A stretch of 64,000 nucleotides of DNA from Cyclobacteriaceae bacterium (GCA_020436085.1 JAGQYM010000012.1:1-64000), one strand, 5' to 3'; positions 42,001-52,744 are shown, counted from the stretch's first letter. Notes: generated by a model not told the origin, from the sequence alone. Numbers and translations: made by a program.

Positions 42001-44676
42001 CTATTCGTATTTCAAAGTTTCGGCTGGGTTGGTCGAGGCTGCTTTCAGCGCGTGATAACTTACGGTGACCAGTGCAATCGCGGTGCCCATGGCGGTGCTG
42101 ACTACGAACAACATCCAGTCCATTTCAATTCTGTACTCAAACCCTGATAGCCACTTGTTCATCACATACCAGGAAAAAGGTATGGCTAGCGCGAACGCAA
42201 TAATTGATAACCACACAAACTGCTTGTTGAGTAATACGAAAATGTTGGATAGTTCGGCTCCCATCACTTTTCTGATGCCGACTTCTTTGGTTCTGTTAAC
42301 GGCATTGATACCTGCTAGTCCAAACAGACCAAGACAAGATACGATGATCGCGAAGGCCGTGGACAGGCTCATGATTTTCATCCAGCGCTGCTGTGCTTGA
42401 TATTGCTTTGCCACGTCTTCATCCAGGAAAGTGAAATCGAACGGCTTGTCTGGGTATAATTCCTTCCACGCACCTCGCATCGTTTCCAATGCCGTAGGAA
42501 TATTTCCCGATGCCACCTTGACAAGCATGGTCGTCAGGTGCCCAATATACTCTTTGTCCATTGCCAAAAACATCGGAGCTATCTCTGTCTCAAGCGAGCG
42601 ATAGTGATAGTCTTTTAGTACACCGATCACTTTCGATCCCGGGCCTTCCAGATTCTCAACATAGGGAAGACGTTCCTCCAGTGGATTCTCCCATCCCATG
42701 TCTTCTACCAAGGCTTCATTCACCAGAATGGCTGATGAGTCAGAGGCGATCGCTGGGTCAAAATTTCGACCGTCTACCAATTCCAAGCCCAACAACGGAA
42801 CATAGTAAGGATCAACAGCGTAGACGTATGCAGACCTTTTCTGTCCATCAATTTTGTAACCATTTAATGACCACCCCTGATTAAAGGACGTGCTTGTGCC
42901 CGCTATTGATAAAATGTTTGATTCTTGGGAAAGATGATTTCGAAACTGCTGAACTACCCGGTCGGATGCATTACTCCAGCCTGCTTGTGTCGGCACCACC
43001 ACCACCTGGTCTTTGTTGTAGCCAAGGTCTTTGGAAGTAATAAATCGCATTTGCCGGAACATAACGATCGAGCTTACGATTAAAAAAGCGGACAGTGCAA
43101 ACTGCAGTACGACAAGCGGTTTGGCAAACCCGGCACTCATCTTGGTGCCGTAGCGATTTCTCAATACGCTCACCGGCTTATACCCAGACAACAATAGCGA
43201 AGGATAGCTACCAGCTAACAAGCCTACTACACAGGTGAGCAAAAAACCGGAAACTAGCAAAGTCATCCATTTCGAGGAGGTGATATGGATGGCTTTATCT
43301 GTAAACTCATTAAAGTAAGGTAATGCGAGCACAACCAATCCAACAGCGGCAATAAGTGCAACAAACGCCAGCATTAGAGACTCGAAGCTAAACTGCCAAA
43401 CCAACTGTTCCCTCACTGCGCCCATCACCTTACGAACACCGACCTCCGTGCTACGCGCTGACGAAGACGTGAGTGCCAGTGAAATGTAATTGATGCACGC
43501 AATTACCAATATTAATATGGCGATGCCACCGAGGATATAGGAGTATTGCGGATCGCTTACTTTATGCCACTCCACTCCTTTGCGCATGTGCCAATCCATC
43601 AGCGGTGAAAAGCCGTAGCTGAATACGTCTACGCTATCAGATACGCCTGCATCTTTTCTCCATCGGGCCAATTCTTCGGCCATGTGTGTTTTGGTGATTT
43701 TCTCCAGGTTGTCACGAAAGGCAGTGGTACTTCCACCACGTTTCAACTGCACTAAGGTGGCCACATTGAAATTAGCCCATCGGTTAATTTGCCGTTCATA
43801 ATAAGGTCGGTTGACCACGGGCAAAAGTATACTGAACTCCAGGCTGGAGTTAGCCGGGGGTTCCTTAATGATACCAGACACCACAAAGGCCTTTTCGCCT
43901 GTGCCCTCCGCATCAATCAACAATGTTTTTCCAAGTGGGTCTTGATCACCGAAGTATTTTCTGGCAATCACAGGTGTTAGCACTACTTCTTCCTTGGTAG
44001 AAAATATTTTGTTCAATCCACCCGCTAACAGTGGAAAGGAGAACATGTGAAAGAAATCCTTATCGACAAAAGTTAGGTCTTCCGTAAAAACTTTATCTTC
44101 ATTCCGCACCGCGCCCTTGAAATTGCTGGAATACCGAGATGCAAACTCGACCACCACAGATTCTTCTTTCAAGACAGGCTGCAACGCAAGCTGGGTATAA
44201 GCATGAGTGTTATACCGCTCTTTTTCAGGTACTGCTTTGTTCCAGTAATCAAAGGCGCGAATCTCTACCCTATAAATCCTGTCTTTATTCTCATGCATCT
44301 TATCAAAGCTCTTTTCATCTTCTACAAAGAGGAAGATGAGAAGGCAAAATGCCATGCCTATCGCGAGGCCAATTGTATTGATCAGTGAGTAGAGTTTTCT
44401 CTTTTGGATGTTGCGAAGGCTAACCTTAATATAGTTGCGAACCATCATAGTTTGTATTATTGAAGTTTTGAATTTGTTTCGTAGCAAGATCTCGGGATGA
44501 AATAATCTGATAATACTCCAAATCAACCTTCGCCTGGCTCTACTCCTGCTTCCCTGAGCCAGGTCATCTTGATATTGTTCCACCAAATCTCCTTCGATGC
44601 CCTCTAACAGTTGCTCGGGGCAAAACCAGCGGACGATACCAAGTATTGATTGTGGTATGTTATTGTCTTTATTCAT
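42001..44676 (-). CDS. FtsX-type permease with permease prefix domain 2
   Basis: A 891-residue inner-membrane protein. The first 75 residues are a cytoplasmic permease prefix domain (CPEQLLEGIEGDLVEQYQDD), found in transporters encoded with PadR regulators. Then comes a MacB/FtsX permease: a TM at about 100-118, a periplasmic domain, three TMs (about 375-485) with coupling motif RSTEVGVRKVMGA, a second periplasmic domain, and three last TMs with RTKEVGIRKVMGA; the tail is TNPAETLKYE. It overlaps the previous permease gene by eight bases. No ATPase is adjacent. Substrate unknown. Confidence 0.9.
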   Translation of the reverse strand: MNKDNNIPQSILGIVRWFCPEQLLEGIEGDLVEQYQDDLAQGSRSRARRRLIWSIIRLFHPEILLRNKFKTSIIQTMMVRNYIKVSLRNIQKRKLYSLINTIGLAIGMAFCLLIFLFVEDEKSFDKMHENKDRIYRVEIRAFDYWNKAVPEKERYNTHAYTQLALQPVLKEESVVVEFASRYSSNFKGAVRNEDKVFTEDLTFVDKDFFHMFSFPLLAGGLNKIFSTKEEVVLTPVIARKYFGDQDPLGKTLLIDAEGTGEKAFVVSGIIKEPPANSSLEFSILLPVVNRPYYERQINRWANFNVATLVQLKRGGSTTAFRDNLEKITKTHMAEELARWRKDAGVSDSVDVFSYGFSPLMDWHMRKGVEWHKVSDPQYSYILGGIAILILVIACINYISLALTSSSARSTEVGVRKVMGAVREQLVWQFSFESLMLAFVALIAAVGLVVLALPYFNEFTDKAIHITSSKWMTLLVSGFLLTCVVGLLAGSYPSLLLSGYKPVSVLRNRYGTKMSAGFAKPLVVLQFALSAFLIVSSIVMFRQMRFITSKDLGYNKDQVVVVPTQAGWSNASDRVVQQFRNHLSQESNILSIAGTSTSFNQGWSLNGYKIDGQKRSAYVYAVDPYYVPLLGLELVDGRNFDPAIASDSSAILVNEALVEDMGWENPLEERLPYVENLEGPGSKVIGVLKDYHYRSLETEIAPMFLAMDKEYIGHLTTMLVKVASGNIPTALETMRGAWKELYPDKPFDFTFLDEDVAKQYQAQQRWMKIMSLSTAFAIIVSCLGLFGLAGINAVNRTKEVGIRKVMGAELSNIFVLLNKQFVWLSIIAFALAIPFSWYVMNKWLSGFEYRIEMDWMLFVVSTAMGTAIALVTVSYHALKAASTNPAETLKYE

Positions 44677-47329
44677 TTTTCAATACCTCAACAGGTCGGG
44701 TCTGTGCAGCTATCCACGTGAGAATGCCTACAACAAAGAAAATACCAAGGCATACTGTAAGTGTGCCGACTACAAATGGCAGAGGTGATAGGGTGACGCG
44801 ATATGTAAAAGATTGCAGCCACTGCTCTCCAGCCCACCATGCAGCAGGCCATGCCAACAACACCGCCACGACCACAAGTGTGACAAAGCCTTTTGAAAAA
44901 TGTAGCAACAGATTGCCGAAGTCAGATCCGAGTACTCTGCGAATTCCGATCTCTTTCATCTTGCGTTGTAGCAACAATCTCACAAGGCCTATCAAACCCA
45001 ACGTGGCGATAGTATAAGCAAACAGCGAACTATAGTTGATGATTCGCTTCCATCGCTGTTCATTTGCATACTGTGCATCAAGCGATTGATCAACGAATGC
45101 GCCCTCGAAAGGTGAGTCACCTTTGACCTCACGCCAGATAGATTCAATTTCCTTGAGGGCGGGTTGAATTTCTCCGGGAGAGATTTTCACCGCCAAACTA
45201 TTGTACATAGGGGGCCATCTATAGGTAGTCAGACCGGTTACGCCTTCACTAATGGCATCTTGATCTAGCGCAAGAATGAGGGGTTCGATTTTATTGTGTA
45301 GCGAACTAAAGTGATAGTCCTTGACTACACCAATGATTTCATGTTGACTTTCAAAATTTTTGCCCGGTATTTGGTGAGCAAGGGGATCATCCCACTGAAA
45401 GTGCTTTACCAACGCTTCGTTGACTACAATTTGTTTCGAGCCTTCGGTCTTTTGATTTTTATCAAACCATTTTCCTGCCACAACCTCCAATCCCATTGCA
45501 GAGAGATAGTTTGGATCGACCATATTAAAGTACAGCTCTTCGGGGTCGCCAGCTTCCTGCATAAAGGATAGTCGAGTCCAGGGCTCCTCGTAGTCGTTCA
45601 TTTGAGCGGCCACAGCCATCAATCGCGAAGAGTTACTGGCTTGTGATTGATAAAGGTTTACAAGGCGCGCGGCTTCATTCTTTGATGCTGGATTGTTGAG
45701 CGAAACCTGAAACAAACGTTCCTTGTCAAATCCGAGGTTCTTTTCGTAGATGTAGTTCATCTGTCGGTTCATAACAAATGTGCCGATGATCAGCGCCAAC
45801 GAAAGGGTAAACTGTATTACAACAAATACATGCATAGCATTGCCGCGTCCATTATTACCTGCTTTGTTCTTCAGCGCTTGTGCGGGTTGCAGCATAACCA
45901 AAAGTCGGCTGGGTATTCCTCCTGCGACTATAACGATAATGAGTATTAGGGCAATGATGAATAATACAGGAATCGTTTCGAACGAAAAATGCACAGTTGA
46001 ATTGATGAGCAGGTTAAACAGCGGGATGATAAAGTACACCGAGGTCAGGCCAACTACAGCTCCCACGAGACAGAGCAACAGTGCTTCCATCATCAATTGG
46101 TTTCTAATTTGGCCACGGATAGCGCCCATCACTTTTCTGACGCCTACTTCTTTCATCCGGCTAAACGTATGTCCGGATGTAAGGGAGACAAAATTTACAC
46201 ATGCCATAAAGAGAATAAGGGCACCGACACAAGTCAGGACATAGACATAGGTTGGGTTGCCAACGGTCGAAATACCAGCAGGCCGCGCATCATCTAGTCT
46301 CATCTCTCTGAGTGGCTGCAGGTATGCAACAAGGGCATTTGGATCGTTTTTTTCTTTCGACTTTGTCAAAAACGAGTCGTTAATTTTTTCCTGTAAAAAA
46401 GACCGCTGGGAATTATCACTGAGTAACAGGAAAGTTTCTACAAGACCATAGTTTTGAGAACTATACACCTCTTCTCCAACGATGCGCTTGAAATTTTCGA
46501 AGGGGATGATAACATCAAAATGCTGACTTGATTCACCGTCATGATTATCGACTACAGCTGCAACGGTAAATAATTTTAATGTGTCGCCCATTTCAATCAA
46601 CAAGTCTTGCCCTACTGGGTCTTCATTCCCGAAGAATGTATGGCTCGACTCTTCCGATAACACAACTTCAGAAGGATTTACAAACAACTTGTCACTACCC
46701 TGGAGAACATTAAAATCAAAAATTCGAAAAAAGGTCTCGTCTGCTACTGTTACTGTTTCTTTAAAGACATCGTCACCGATTTTTATAGATGTCGACCAAC
46801 TTCCAAATCGGGTAAACGACTCGATCTCTGGAAAGTCCTGCTGCAATAGTGGCCCCAATGGAATTGCTGTTACCGATGAGCTATTTTTTTGTTGTCCTGT
46901 TTCAACTTGTACCGTTGACTCTACTACACGGACAATTTGCGCGGTTTTTGAGTGAAAGCGGTCGTAGTTATGTTCGCCCACTACGTAAAGAAACGTGAGA
47001 TAGGAAAAGCCAAGGCCGAGTGCCAGTCCCGCAACATTGATGGACGAGTAGAAACCATTCCTCAGAATATTTCGCCAACCCACTTTTAAGTAGTTCTTCC
47101 ACATTACTGTTGTGTTTGAGTTAGTATTGAATTTGTTTCTTGAGATGATACCCGGTCGGATAAATCGCATAGCGTTCAACGTCAATTGCCATTTCGCCCA
47201 AGCGGTGCCTCTTTTTATAGTGTCTTTTTGATATTGCTCAACCAGATCACCTTCTATGCCTTCGAATAAGTTATCAGGGCATAATCTTCGAAGCAGCCTA
47301 AGTCCAGGGTTATGATGCTCCATAGCCAA
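44669..47329 (-). CDS. FtsX-type permease with permease prefix domain 2
   Basis: A 886-residue protein with the same order as its downstream neighbour: prefix domain (CPDNLFEGIEGDLVEQYQKD, residues of about 15-75), TM, periplasmic MacB-like domain, three TMs with RMKEVGVRKVMGA, second periplasmic domain, three TMs with KMKEIGIRRVLGS, tail TRPVEVLKNE. It overlaps the PadR gene by 20 bases and the next permease by eight, so the three are one translationally coupled unit. The two permeases may form a pair or act separately with a shared ATPase encoded elsewhere. Confidence 0.9.
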   Translation of the reverse strand: MAMEHHNPGLRLLRRLCPDNLFEGIEGDLVEQYQKDTIKRGTAWAKWQLTLNAMRFIRPGIISRNKFNTNSNTTVMWKNYLKVGWRNILRNGFYSSINVAGLALGLGFSYLTFLYVVGEHNYDRFHSKTAQIVRVVESTVQVETGQQKNSSSVTAIPLGPLLQQDFPEIESFTRFGSWSTSIKIGDDVFKETVTVADETFFRIFDFNVLQGSDKLFVNPSEVVLSEESSHTFFGNEDPVGQDLLIEMGDTLKLFTVAAVVDNHDGESSQHFDVIIPFENFKRIVGEEVYSSQNYGLVETFLLLSDNSQRSFLQEKINDSFLTKSKEKNDPNALVAYLQPLREMRLDDARPAGISTVGNPTYVYVLTCVGALILFMACVNFVSLTSGHTFSRMKEVGVRKVMGAIRGQIRNQLMMEALLLCLVGAVVGLTSVYFIIPLFNLLINSTVHFSFETIPVLFIIALILIIVIVAGGIPSRLLVMLQPAQALKNKAGNNGRGNAMHVFVVIQFTLSLALIIGTFVMNRQMNYIYEKNLGFDKERLFQVSLNNPASKNEAARLVNLYQSQASNSSRLMAVAAQMNDYEEPWTRLSFMQEAGDPEELYFNMVDPNYLSAMGLEVVAGKWFDKNQKTEGSKQIVVNEALVKHFQWDDPLAHQIPGKNFESQHEIIGVVKDYHFSSLHNKIEPLILALDQDAISEGVTGLTTYRWPPMYNSLAVKISPGEIQPALKEIESIWREVKGDSPFEGAFVDQSLDAQYANEQRWKRIINYSSLFAYTIATLGLIGLVRLLLQRKMKEIGIRRVLGSDFGNLLLHFSKGFVTLVVVAVLLAWPAAWWAGEQWLQSFTYRVTLSPLPFVVGTLTVCLGIFFVVGILTWIAAQTRPVEVLKNE

Positions 47330-47648
47330 AATTCAACTGAGGAATCAACTTCCACAGGTCCATTCGAGATTCCTTCATTGCACGCAGCACGGCTAAGCCA
47401 GCATTGGTAATGGTAAATATTCGTTTCCTTCTTCCGCCTCGTTCATTGGTAGCCCCTCCCATCTGAGACTTCACATATCCTTTATCTTCCAATCGGTATA
47501 AGGTTACATGCACTGCGCTTAAGTTTACATCGCGATCGACTCTCTGCTTAATTTCTTCCACGATAGCATTGCCATAGGCGTCATCCTGAAGGATTCCGAC
47601 AATCGTTAGAACCAATTCTTCAAACTCTCCCAGGTAGGTCTTGCTCAT
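47310..47648 (-). CDS. PadR-family transcriptional regulator
   Basis: A 112-residue winged-helix regulator. YLGEFEELVLTIVGILQDDA then YGNAIVEEIKQRV is the PadR helix-turn-helix, and VTLYRLEDKGYVKSQMGG the recognition helix and wing. PadR proteins usually repress their own operon and respond to a small molecule or membrane stress. An inverted repeat (47651-47676) touches its start codon and overlaps a TAnnTTTG promoter motif. It heads the two-permease operon. Confidence 0.92.
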   Translation of the reverse strand: MSKTYLGEFEELVLTIVGILQDDAYGNAIVEEIKQRVDRDVNLSAVHVTLYRLEDKGYVKSQMGGATNERGGRRKRIFTITNAGLAVLRAMKESRMDLWKLIPQLNFGYGAS

Positions 47649-47650
47649 TT

Positions 47651-47676
47651 GTATATTGTTTGTAAAACAAATATAC
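47651..47676. promoter_or_regulatory. PadR operon promoter and candidate PadR operator
   Basis: An imperfect inverted repeat, GTATATTGTTT (47651-47661) and AAACAAATATAC (47665-47676), starts two bases upstream of the PadR start codon. On the minus strand it includes TATATTTG (47668-47675), a match to the Bacteroidota -7 element TAnnTTTG. A further ATATAC-N6-GTATAT repeat follows at 47671-47688. This is the expected site for autorepression. Confidence 0.6.
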
Positions 47677-47758
47677 GCATATGTATATATTTTGTTAAAG
47701 AAATGACTACTTTTTATAAAACGCGGCAGGAATGCCGTAGAATCAAAGTCGTTGTTAT

Positions 47759-50700
47759 CTAAAGCTTGATCAGTTTGAAGAAAACGGGGTGCCCTTCTCT
47801 GACACCGGAGACATAATACAAGCCTGCGGGAAGATCAGGGATCTGGACGTCTGCGGACTTGCCGCTTGCTCCCGATGTGAGAGTAACTTTCATCAGTTGT
47901 ATTCCCTGTGTACTTAGAATTTCAACCTCGTCTGCAAAATCAAAAGCAGTTTGAATGTGAATATTGTCCACAGCAGGATTGGGTGACACGGACAAACCAC
48001 TAAACGATTCTTGTAGGTCACCAGTGATAGTCTCTGATCGGGAAGCTTCGATAGTTATTTCCGCCTTACTGGAACAAGTTTCAGAAACATGGGCCACAAT
48101 ACTATATAATCCTGGTGTGGACGACAAAACAAACCTTCCTTCGCTATTCTCGATTAATTCACCATTCAAATACCAGCTTACGTTGGTTTGATAATTTGAT
48201 GTTAGCGTATCACCAACCTGTGTGATAACGACCTCATCGTAAGGGATTACGATAGCTGGAACCTCCACCCTGGCACTACTGCATCCAGCAGATGAAACTG
48301 TTGAAGCATAGTAAGTTTTGGACTTTATCAACTCCGGAGTAACAAACACAGAACCGGTAAAGAGGATGTTTTCTGAAGAAGCGCTTTCATACCACTGCAC
48401 CGTTCCTGATTGGGGTTGTTCGACTGCAAGTGTAACGCTTCCAGACTTGCACTGCGTGGCTGACGGAAGTACAATAGGCTGTTGAGGATTATAGACTGTG
48501 ACTTCGGGCTTTACAGTCATCTCAAATATTCCACCGCATGCTCTTGAAGCCATAATGGTCATTTGATTTGTGCCCTCTTCAAGATAGCTGGCTGGAACTT
48601 CAAGCGTAATCATTCCACCAGAACCCACTATTGAATCGCTAGCTATGATGCTGTTCATAACAACATAATAGTCGATACCTGGCTGTGAATTGGTCAAGGT
48701 GATTTCAGCCTTCATACCTTCACATAGATTTTCAGTAGCCAACATAGGTAGGTCGACATTTACATCGATGGCGGAAAATCTAAGTTCAAACCGGTCTGCC
48801 GCCTTTGAAGCTGCTGTGGCACTAACCGCGAATGAGTATTCAGAGACTTGTGACAGATCCGTTAGCGCATTTGTAAATCGATCGTACAACTCAATACTAT
48901 ATTCTGCAAACTCCCCTTGTCTGTCGAAGGATAGGTGATAGGTACCATTAGTCATGTCTTTCGTTTTGATTGACATCACCTGTCCGCACTCAATCTTATT
49001 CAAAGAGTTAACGGCCATGCTAATACCTTCTTCGGACAATGTTGAGAGGTCAAAAAGAGCGTTGTTAAGTTTTGGACCGTCAAAATCATCTAACCTCCCT
49101 GACGATAAGGTATTCAACTTGATGATCGCTTTGTCAGTGACTCCATCTTTCTCAAGGGATAGAGTCATCTTGTTTTGTACACCCGCACGATAGAAGACGC
49201 CAACTGCTGTTGTCTTCGCTAACTCATTCACAGAAAAATTTGGCGAAGCCGATGTTGCTCGCACCCAGAAAGCCTGACCAGTAGCTAACACCATGGGTAC
49301 ATTGTCGGTATAATCATAGGTGATAAAGCCTCCACTTCCACCGTTGTCGCTTACATAAATAACAGACGATATACCGGACCGGGTCCATCCGGCATCAGTG
49401 TTCCAATCGATAGCTGACGGATACGGATTGCCCACAAGGTTAAATCCATCCTCAAGATCCCCATGTGTAGTTAGTGATAGCAGTGAATTGAAGGATACTA
49501 TTCCCTGATTCACCGGTCCTCGTACATCCACAACGGTTGGGTTTGTACACTCGCGGATAAAGGCAGCATAACCACGTCCTATTTCAAGAGGCGCTGCTGT
49601 GCTTGACACACCCACCGGATATCCTACCCATCCCATGTCAGCTGTGCCCGTTCCCGTATTTGATTCGACATATCGAAATAGTGAAGCGGAACCCGGGATG
49701 ATTGCCCTTCCACAAATTGAAGTAATTCCAGATCCTGCAGGGAACTGAACAGTCGGGTTTGAAAATCCACCAGTGATTGGAAAATCATCTTGCCAGTCTG
49801 AAACAAACTGCCCGGAAGCAGGACTTGAAATATATCGGTAAACCCTCGTAACACCAGGAACTTCAGGAGCCATGTACCGCTGCACTGTCACGTTTCCTGT
49901 AAGGCTTGCGCCTGCAGGAAGGGAAGTTATGGCTGCATCAAGAGTTGGTTCATCCCCAGCTGAGATCAAGGTGAACACTCCGCTGCCGCTTCCATCTGCA
50001 TCAAACTCACTGGCAGACTGGATTGTAAGAAGACCATGCAAATTGGCGGTCCCATTTACTAAAACTCTGCCTCCCGATTTATTTACAGTCAGGTTGGTAA
50101 AGTTCGTTAGCGAGCTACCAGAAATAATTTGATTACCCGATCCATTGAACAACGTTGTTTCAGCGTTGCGGCTAAACGATCCATTGTTAGTCCAGTTACC
50201 TCCAAGTGTGCATATAAATCCGGAATTGACAGGAGCTACGGCAGTGCTAAAAGTCAAATCTCCATTGACTGTGATATTATCTTGAAGTGATTTGGTACCT
50301 GTTCCGGCCAGGATCAAACTATTGAATGGACTACCATTGGTCGTTATGGATTGATTGGAACCGTTGGCTGTCACCACCCCACTTGTAGGCACAAACGTTC
50401 CTCCGGAGTTCAACCAGTTTCCTCCAAACGTGATGTTCCTTCCGCCTGCGTTCAACACACCACTGTTCAGATTGACATCTGATCTCACCACCAGGTTGTT
50501 AGCGGTTAGCTGTGCCGTTGCGTTTGGACTATTAATCAAAAGGTTTCCAATCGGTGCGAGAGCATTGATCAAAAAAGTCTGGCCCGTAGGTGTAGAGGTG
50601 TTGCCGAGCTGTAAAGTGCCTCCCGTTACACTGCTACTTGTTACGCCTGACGTATTATAGCCGAGATTTTGTGCCCCCGATCCCCCTTCTCTCTGAAGAA

Positions 50701-52744
50701 TAATTAAACCACCAGTAACTACCAGTGAAGAACCTGCCACATCCATAGAAAACGGAGCTGAGGTAGTAGATGTGGATGAAACCGTTGGGCACACGAGTGT
50801 GCCGGCTGTTTGCTTATACCTTGAAACAGATCCAGTATTTGGCGCATATCTACCTGCAATTTGTAAAGAACCTCCGTTGACTTCAAGTCGACCTCCAAAT
50901 GATATCAGGTTTTCATTAGCCGCATTTCCAACTTGTACAGTACCGCCATCCACATACAGGTCTCCGATCAGATTGACACCTGCCGCAAATTGCATCACAC
51001 TGTTGGTACTGTTCATGCGTATCGCACCGTTAGAAGGAATGTCTCTGGTTGAGTTAAAAAGTTGGAAGGTATTCGACCCTGAAGAAGAAAACCGAAAAGT
51101 GCCACCCGAAACAAAAGTGAGTGCATCGGGATCACAAGAAAAGTTCGAGCTGGTAATATCGAGTATGTTATTTTTATTGCCTTTGTCTACAGCAATGGAA
51201 TAGAAGGTGGTAGTACCTGAGCCGCTCACTGTTTGATTGCCATTTATTTTAATAAAGTTCGCTGTGCAGCGGCTGTTTCCATCTACCGCCAGATCGAGTG
51301 TTCCATTGTTTACTACATTGCCTCTCAGATTGATGGTATGAGTGATATTGGAGTTCGTTGCTTGCGACAACGTAGCTCCGTTGTTGATTGTTAGGGTACC
51401 GTTGATTGTCAGTGTTCTTGCAGTGTTGGTTGTAAATCTTGCTTCACCACTTACGCCTTGACCAATTGTCAAGTTATTACACTCCATGGTGTTTGATCGC
51501 ATATTAATTGTGTGACCATTGCGGATCAACACGTTGTCTCCTTGTGAGGGCACGCAAGAACAGTCCCAGGTTCCTGCTGCATCCCATCGACCAGATGAAA
51601 CCGACACCACATTGCGAGCTGCCGAGGTAGAAGCATTGTTATCCAGTGAACTGCTAAGCATTCCCTCCGTCACAGCATATACCTTCCAGTAGTATGTGGT
51701 TGCGGGCAGCAAGTCTGTGACTACAGTGGAAGTTGCGTTAGCAGCTGTTTGTGAGAAGAATTGAAAGTTGGTGTTGTCAGTTGAATAGTATAGTACATAA
51801 CCCACTTCATTGCTGGCCCAGTTAGGCCAAGACAATGTCATACCCGTACTGGTGATTGAGCCGATGCTCAGACTGCCCGAGGCGGCAGTTGGTGTCGGTG
51901 GCACAAAACTAATCTGCGAATTAGTTTCAGGCATGATCGACAAATTGTTTTGCGATGTATTGTTGAAGATATTGGTATTGGCGAACCTCTGATTCTTTAG
52001 TTGTGATACCTGGGGAGAATTGCTGACGGACGCGGCATTGATTCCAACAGTATATGAAAATGTGTTAGTACCGGCATTCATGTTGCCGTACACAAACTCA
52101 ATTCGTCCTGAAGTCTCATACAGTCTGACTTGAAAGTTCAAATCCGGTGTGGTGTTTCCATAAACTGCCATCCCGGACCATTCGATTGTGAGTATACGGT
52201 TCGGTGCTGTACCAGTAAGTTGATGTTTTATGCTTGTACCTAATGGATCTGTACCTGATCCGGTCGTCATGTCATCATAAAACGGTGCAAGCGCCAGCCA
52301 GGTACCTGCACTGGATGCTGAAAACTGGCTGTTGCAATAACCATAATCATCACATTGGGGCCCACCGTCATCAGTAGAGTTCGAGAAATCAATAAATCCG
52401 TTGGTAGAGACTGAGTACTGTGTGTACCGATCTCCATTGTACCAAAAATCAAATCCTATATCGGTCGCTTCACTTCTGTTATCGTCTTCATTGAATGGGC
52501 CAGAATAACGCCACCCACTAAACGCGTTTCCGGTAGATGTGATCGAATTATAGGAAACCCCCGTTGTTCTAATTGTTCCGTAGTTGCCAATCGACTGCGA
52601 AATCGCAGGTGTCGCCAAAAAAATGGGCAAAACTATGGCATATATTACATGAATTCCTTTTAGAAATGATACACGCAGGTATCTCTGGTTTTGGGGCAAA
52701 AAATGGCCCCCATGGCACGTTTCCATTGCGGTGACTTCGTTCAA
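47759..52744 (-). CDS. Giant T9SS-exported surface protein with FN3 domain
   Basis: A 1661-residue secreted protein. A signal peptide follows a 30-residue leader (IHVIYAIVLPIFLATPAISQ). Then come a domain recognised only by aromatic strands (about 55-280), an FN3-like domain (about 290-375), a long region of repeated short beta-strands (about 390-960, for example TINGTLTINNGATLSQA, a right-handed helix pattern), a region NLVGNPYPSAIDW typical of Bacteroidota surface proteins, Ig-like regions and a C-terminal Por/T9SS sorting domain (about 1580-1661, with VSPNPAVDNIHI and DLPAGLYYVSG). It is exported by T9SS and probably attached to the surface as an adhesin-like protein. A CRP-type palindrome lies upstream. 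Confidence 0.9.
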   Translation of the reverse strand: MNEVTAMETCHGGHFLPQNQRYLRVSFLKGIHVIYAIVLPIFLATPAISQSIGNYGTIRTTGVSYNSITSTGNAFSGWRYSGPFNEDDNRSEATDIGFDFWYNGDRYTQYSVSTNGFIDFSNSTDDGGPQCDDYGYCNSQFSASSAGTWLALAPFYDDMTTGSGTDPLGTSIKHQLTGTAPNRILTIEWSGMAVYGNTTPDLNFQVRLYETSGRIEFVYGNMNAGTNTFSYTVGINAASVSNSPQVSQLKNQRFANTNIFNNTSQNNLSIMPETNSQISFVPPTPTAASGSLSIGSITSTGMTLSWPNWASNEVGYVLYYSTDNTNFQFFSQTAANATSTVVTDLLPATTYYWKVYAVTEGMLSSSLDNNASTSAARNVVSVSSGRWDAAGTWDCSCVPSQGDNVLIRNGHTINMRSNTMECNNLTIGQGVSGEARFTTNTARTLTINGTLTINNGATLSQATNSNITHTINLRGNVVNNGTLDLAVDGNSRCTANFIKINGNQTVSGSGTTTFYSIAVDKGNKNNILDITSSNFSCDPDALTFVSGGTFRFSSSGSNTFQLFNSTRDIPSNGAIRMNSTNSVMQFAAGVNLIGDLYVDGGTVQVGNAANENLISFGGRLEVNGGSLQIAGRYAPNTGSVSRYKQTAGTLVCPTVSSTSTTSAPFSMDVAGSSLVVTGGLIILQREGGSGAQNLGYNTSGVTSSSVTGGTLQLGNTSTPTGQTFLINALAPIGNLLINSPNATAQLTANNLVVRSDVNLNSGVLNAGGRNITFGGNWLNSGGTFVPTSGVVTANGSNQSITTNGSPFNSLILAGTGTKSLQDNITVNGDLTFSTAVAPVNSGFICTLGGNWTNNGSFSRNAETTLFNGSGNQIISGSSLTNFTNLTVNKSGGRVLVNGTANLHGLLTIQSASEFDADGSGSGVFTLISAGDEPTLDAAITSLPAGASLTGNVTVQRYMAPEVPGVTRVYRYISSPASGQFVSDWQDDFPITGGFSNPTVQFPAGSGITSICGRAIIPGSASLFRYVESNTGTGTADMGWVGYPVGVSSTAAPLEIGRGYAAFIRECTNPTVVDVRGPVNQGIVSFNSLLSLTTHGDLEDGFNLVGNPYPSAIDWNTDAGWTRSGISSVIYVSDNGGSGGFITYDYTDNVPMVLATGQAFWVRATSASPNFSVNELAKTTAVGVFYRAGVQNKMTLSLEKDGVTDKAIIKLNTLSSGRLDDFDGPKLNNALFDLSTLSEEGISMAVNSLNKIECGQVMSIKTKDMTNGTYHLSFDRQGEFAEYSIELYDRFTNALTDLSQVSEYSFAVSATAASKAADRFELRFSAIDVNVDLPMLATENLCEGMKAEITLTNSQPGIDYYVVMNSIIASDSIVGSGGMITLEVPASYLEEGTNQMTIMASRACGGIFEMTVKPEVTVYNPQQPIVLPSATQCKSGSVTLAVEQPQSGTVQWYESASSENILFTGSVFVTPELIKSKTYYASTVSSAGCSSARVEVPAIVIPYDEVVITQVGDTLTSNYQTNVSWYLNGELIENSEGRFVLSSTPGLYSIVAHVSETCSSKAEITIEASRSETITGDLQESFSGLSVSPNPAVDNIHIQTAFDFADEVEILSTQGIQLMKVTLTSGASGKSADVQIPDLPAGLYYVSGVREGHPVFFKLIKL

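Noticed and set aside
45780-46244. 154-codon frame antisense to a permease gene
   Set aside because: Shadow of the duplicated permease on the other strand; no signal or family match.
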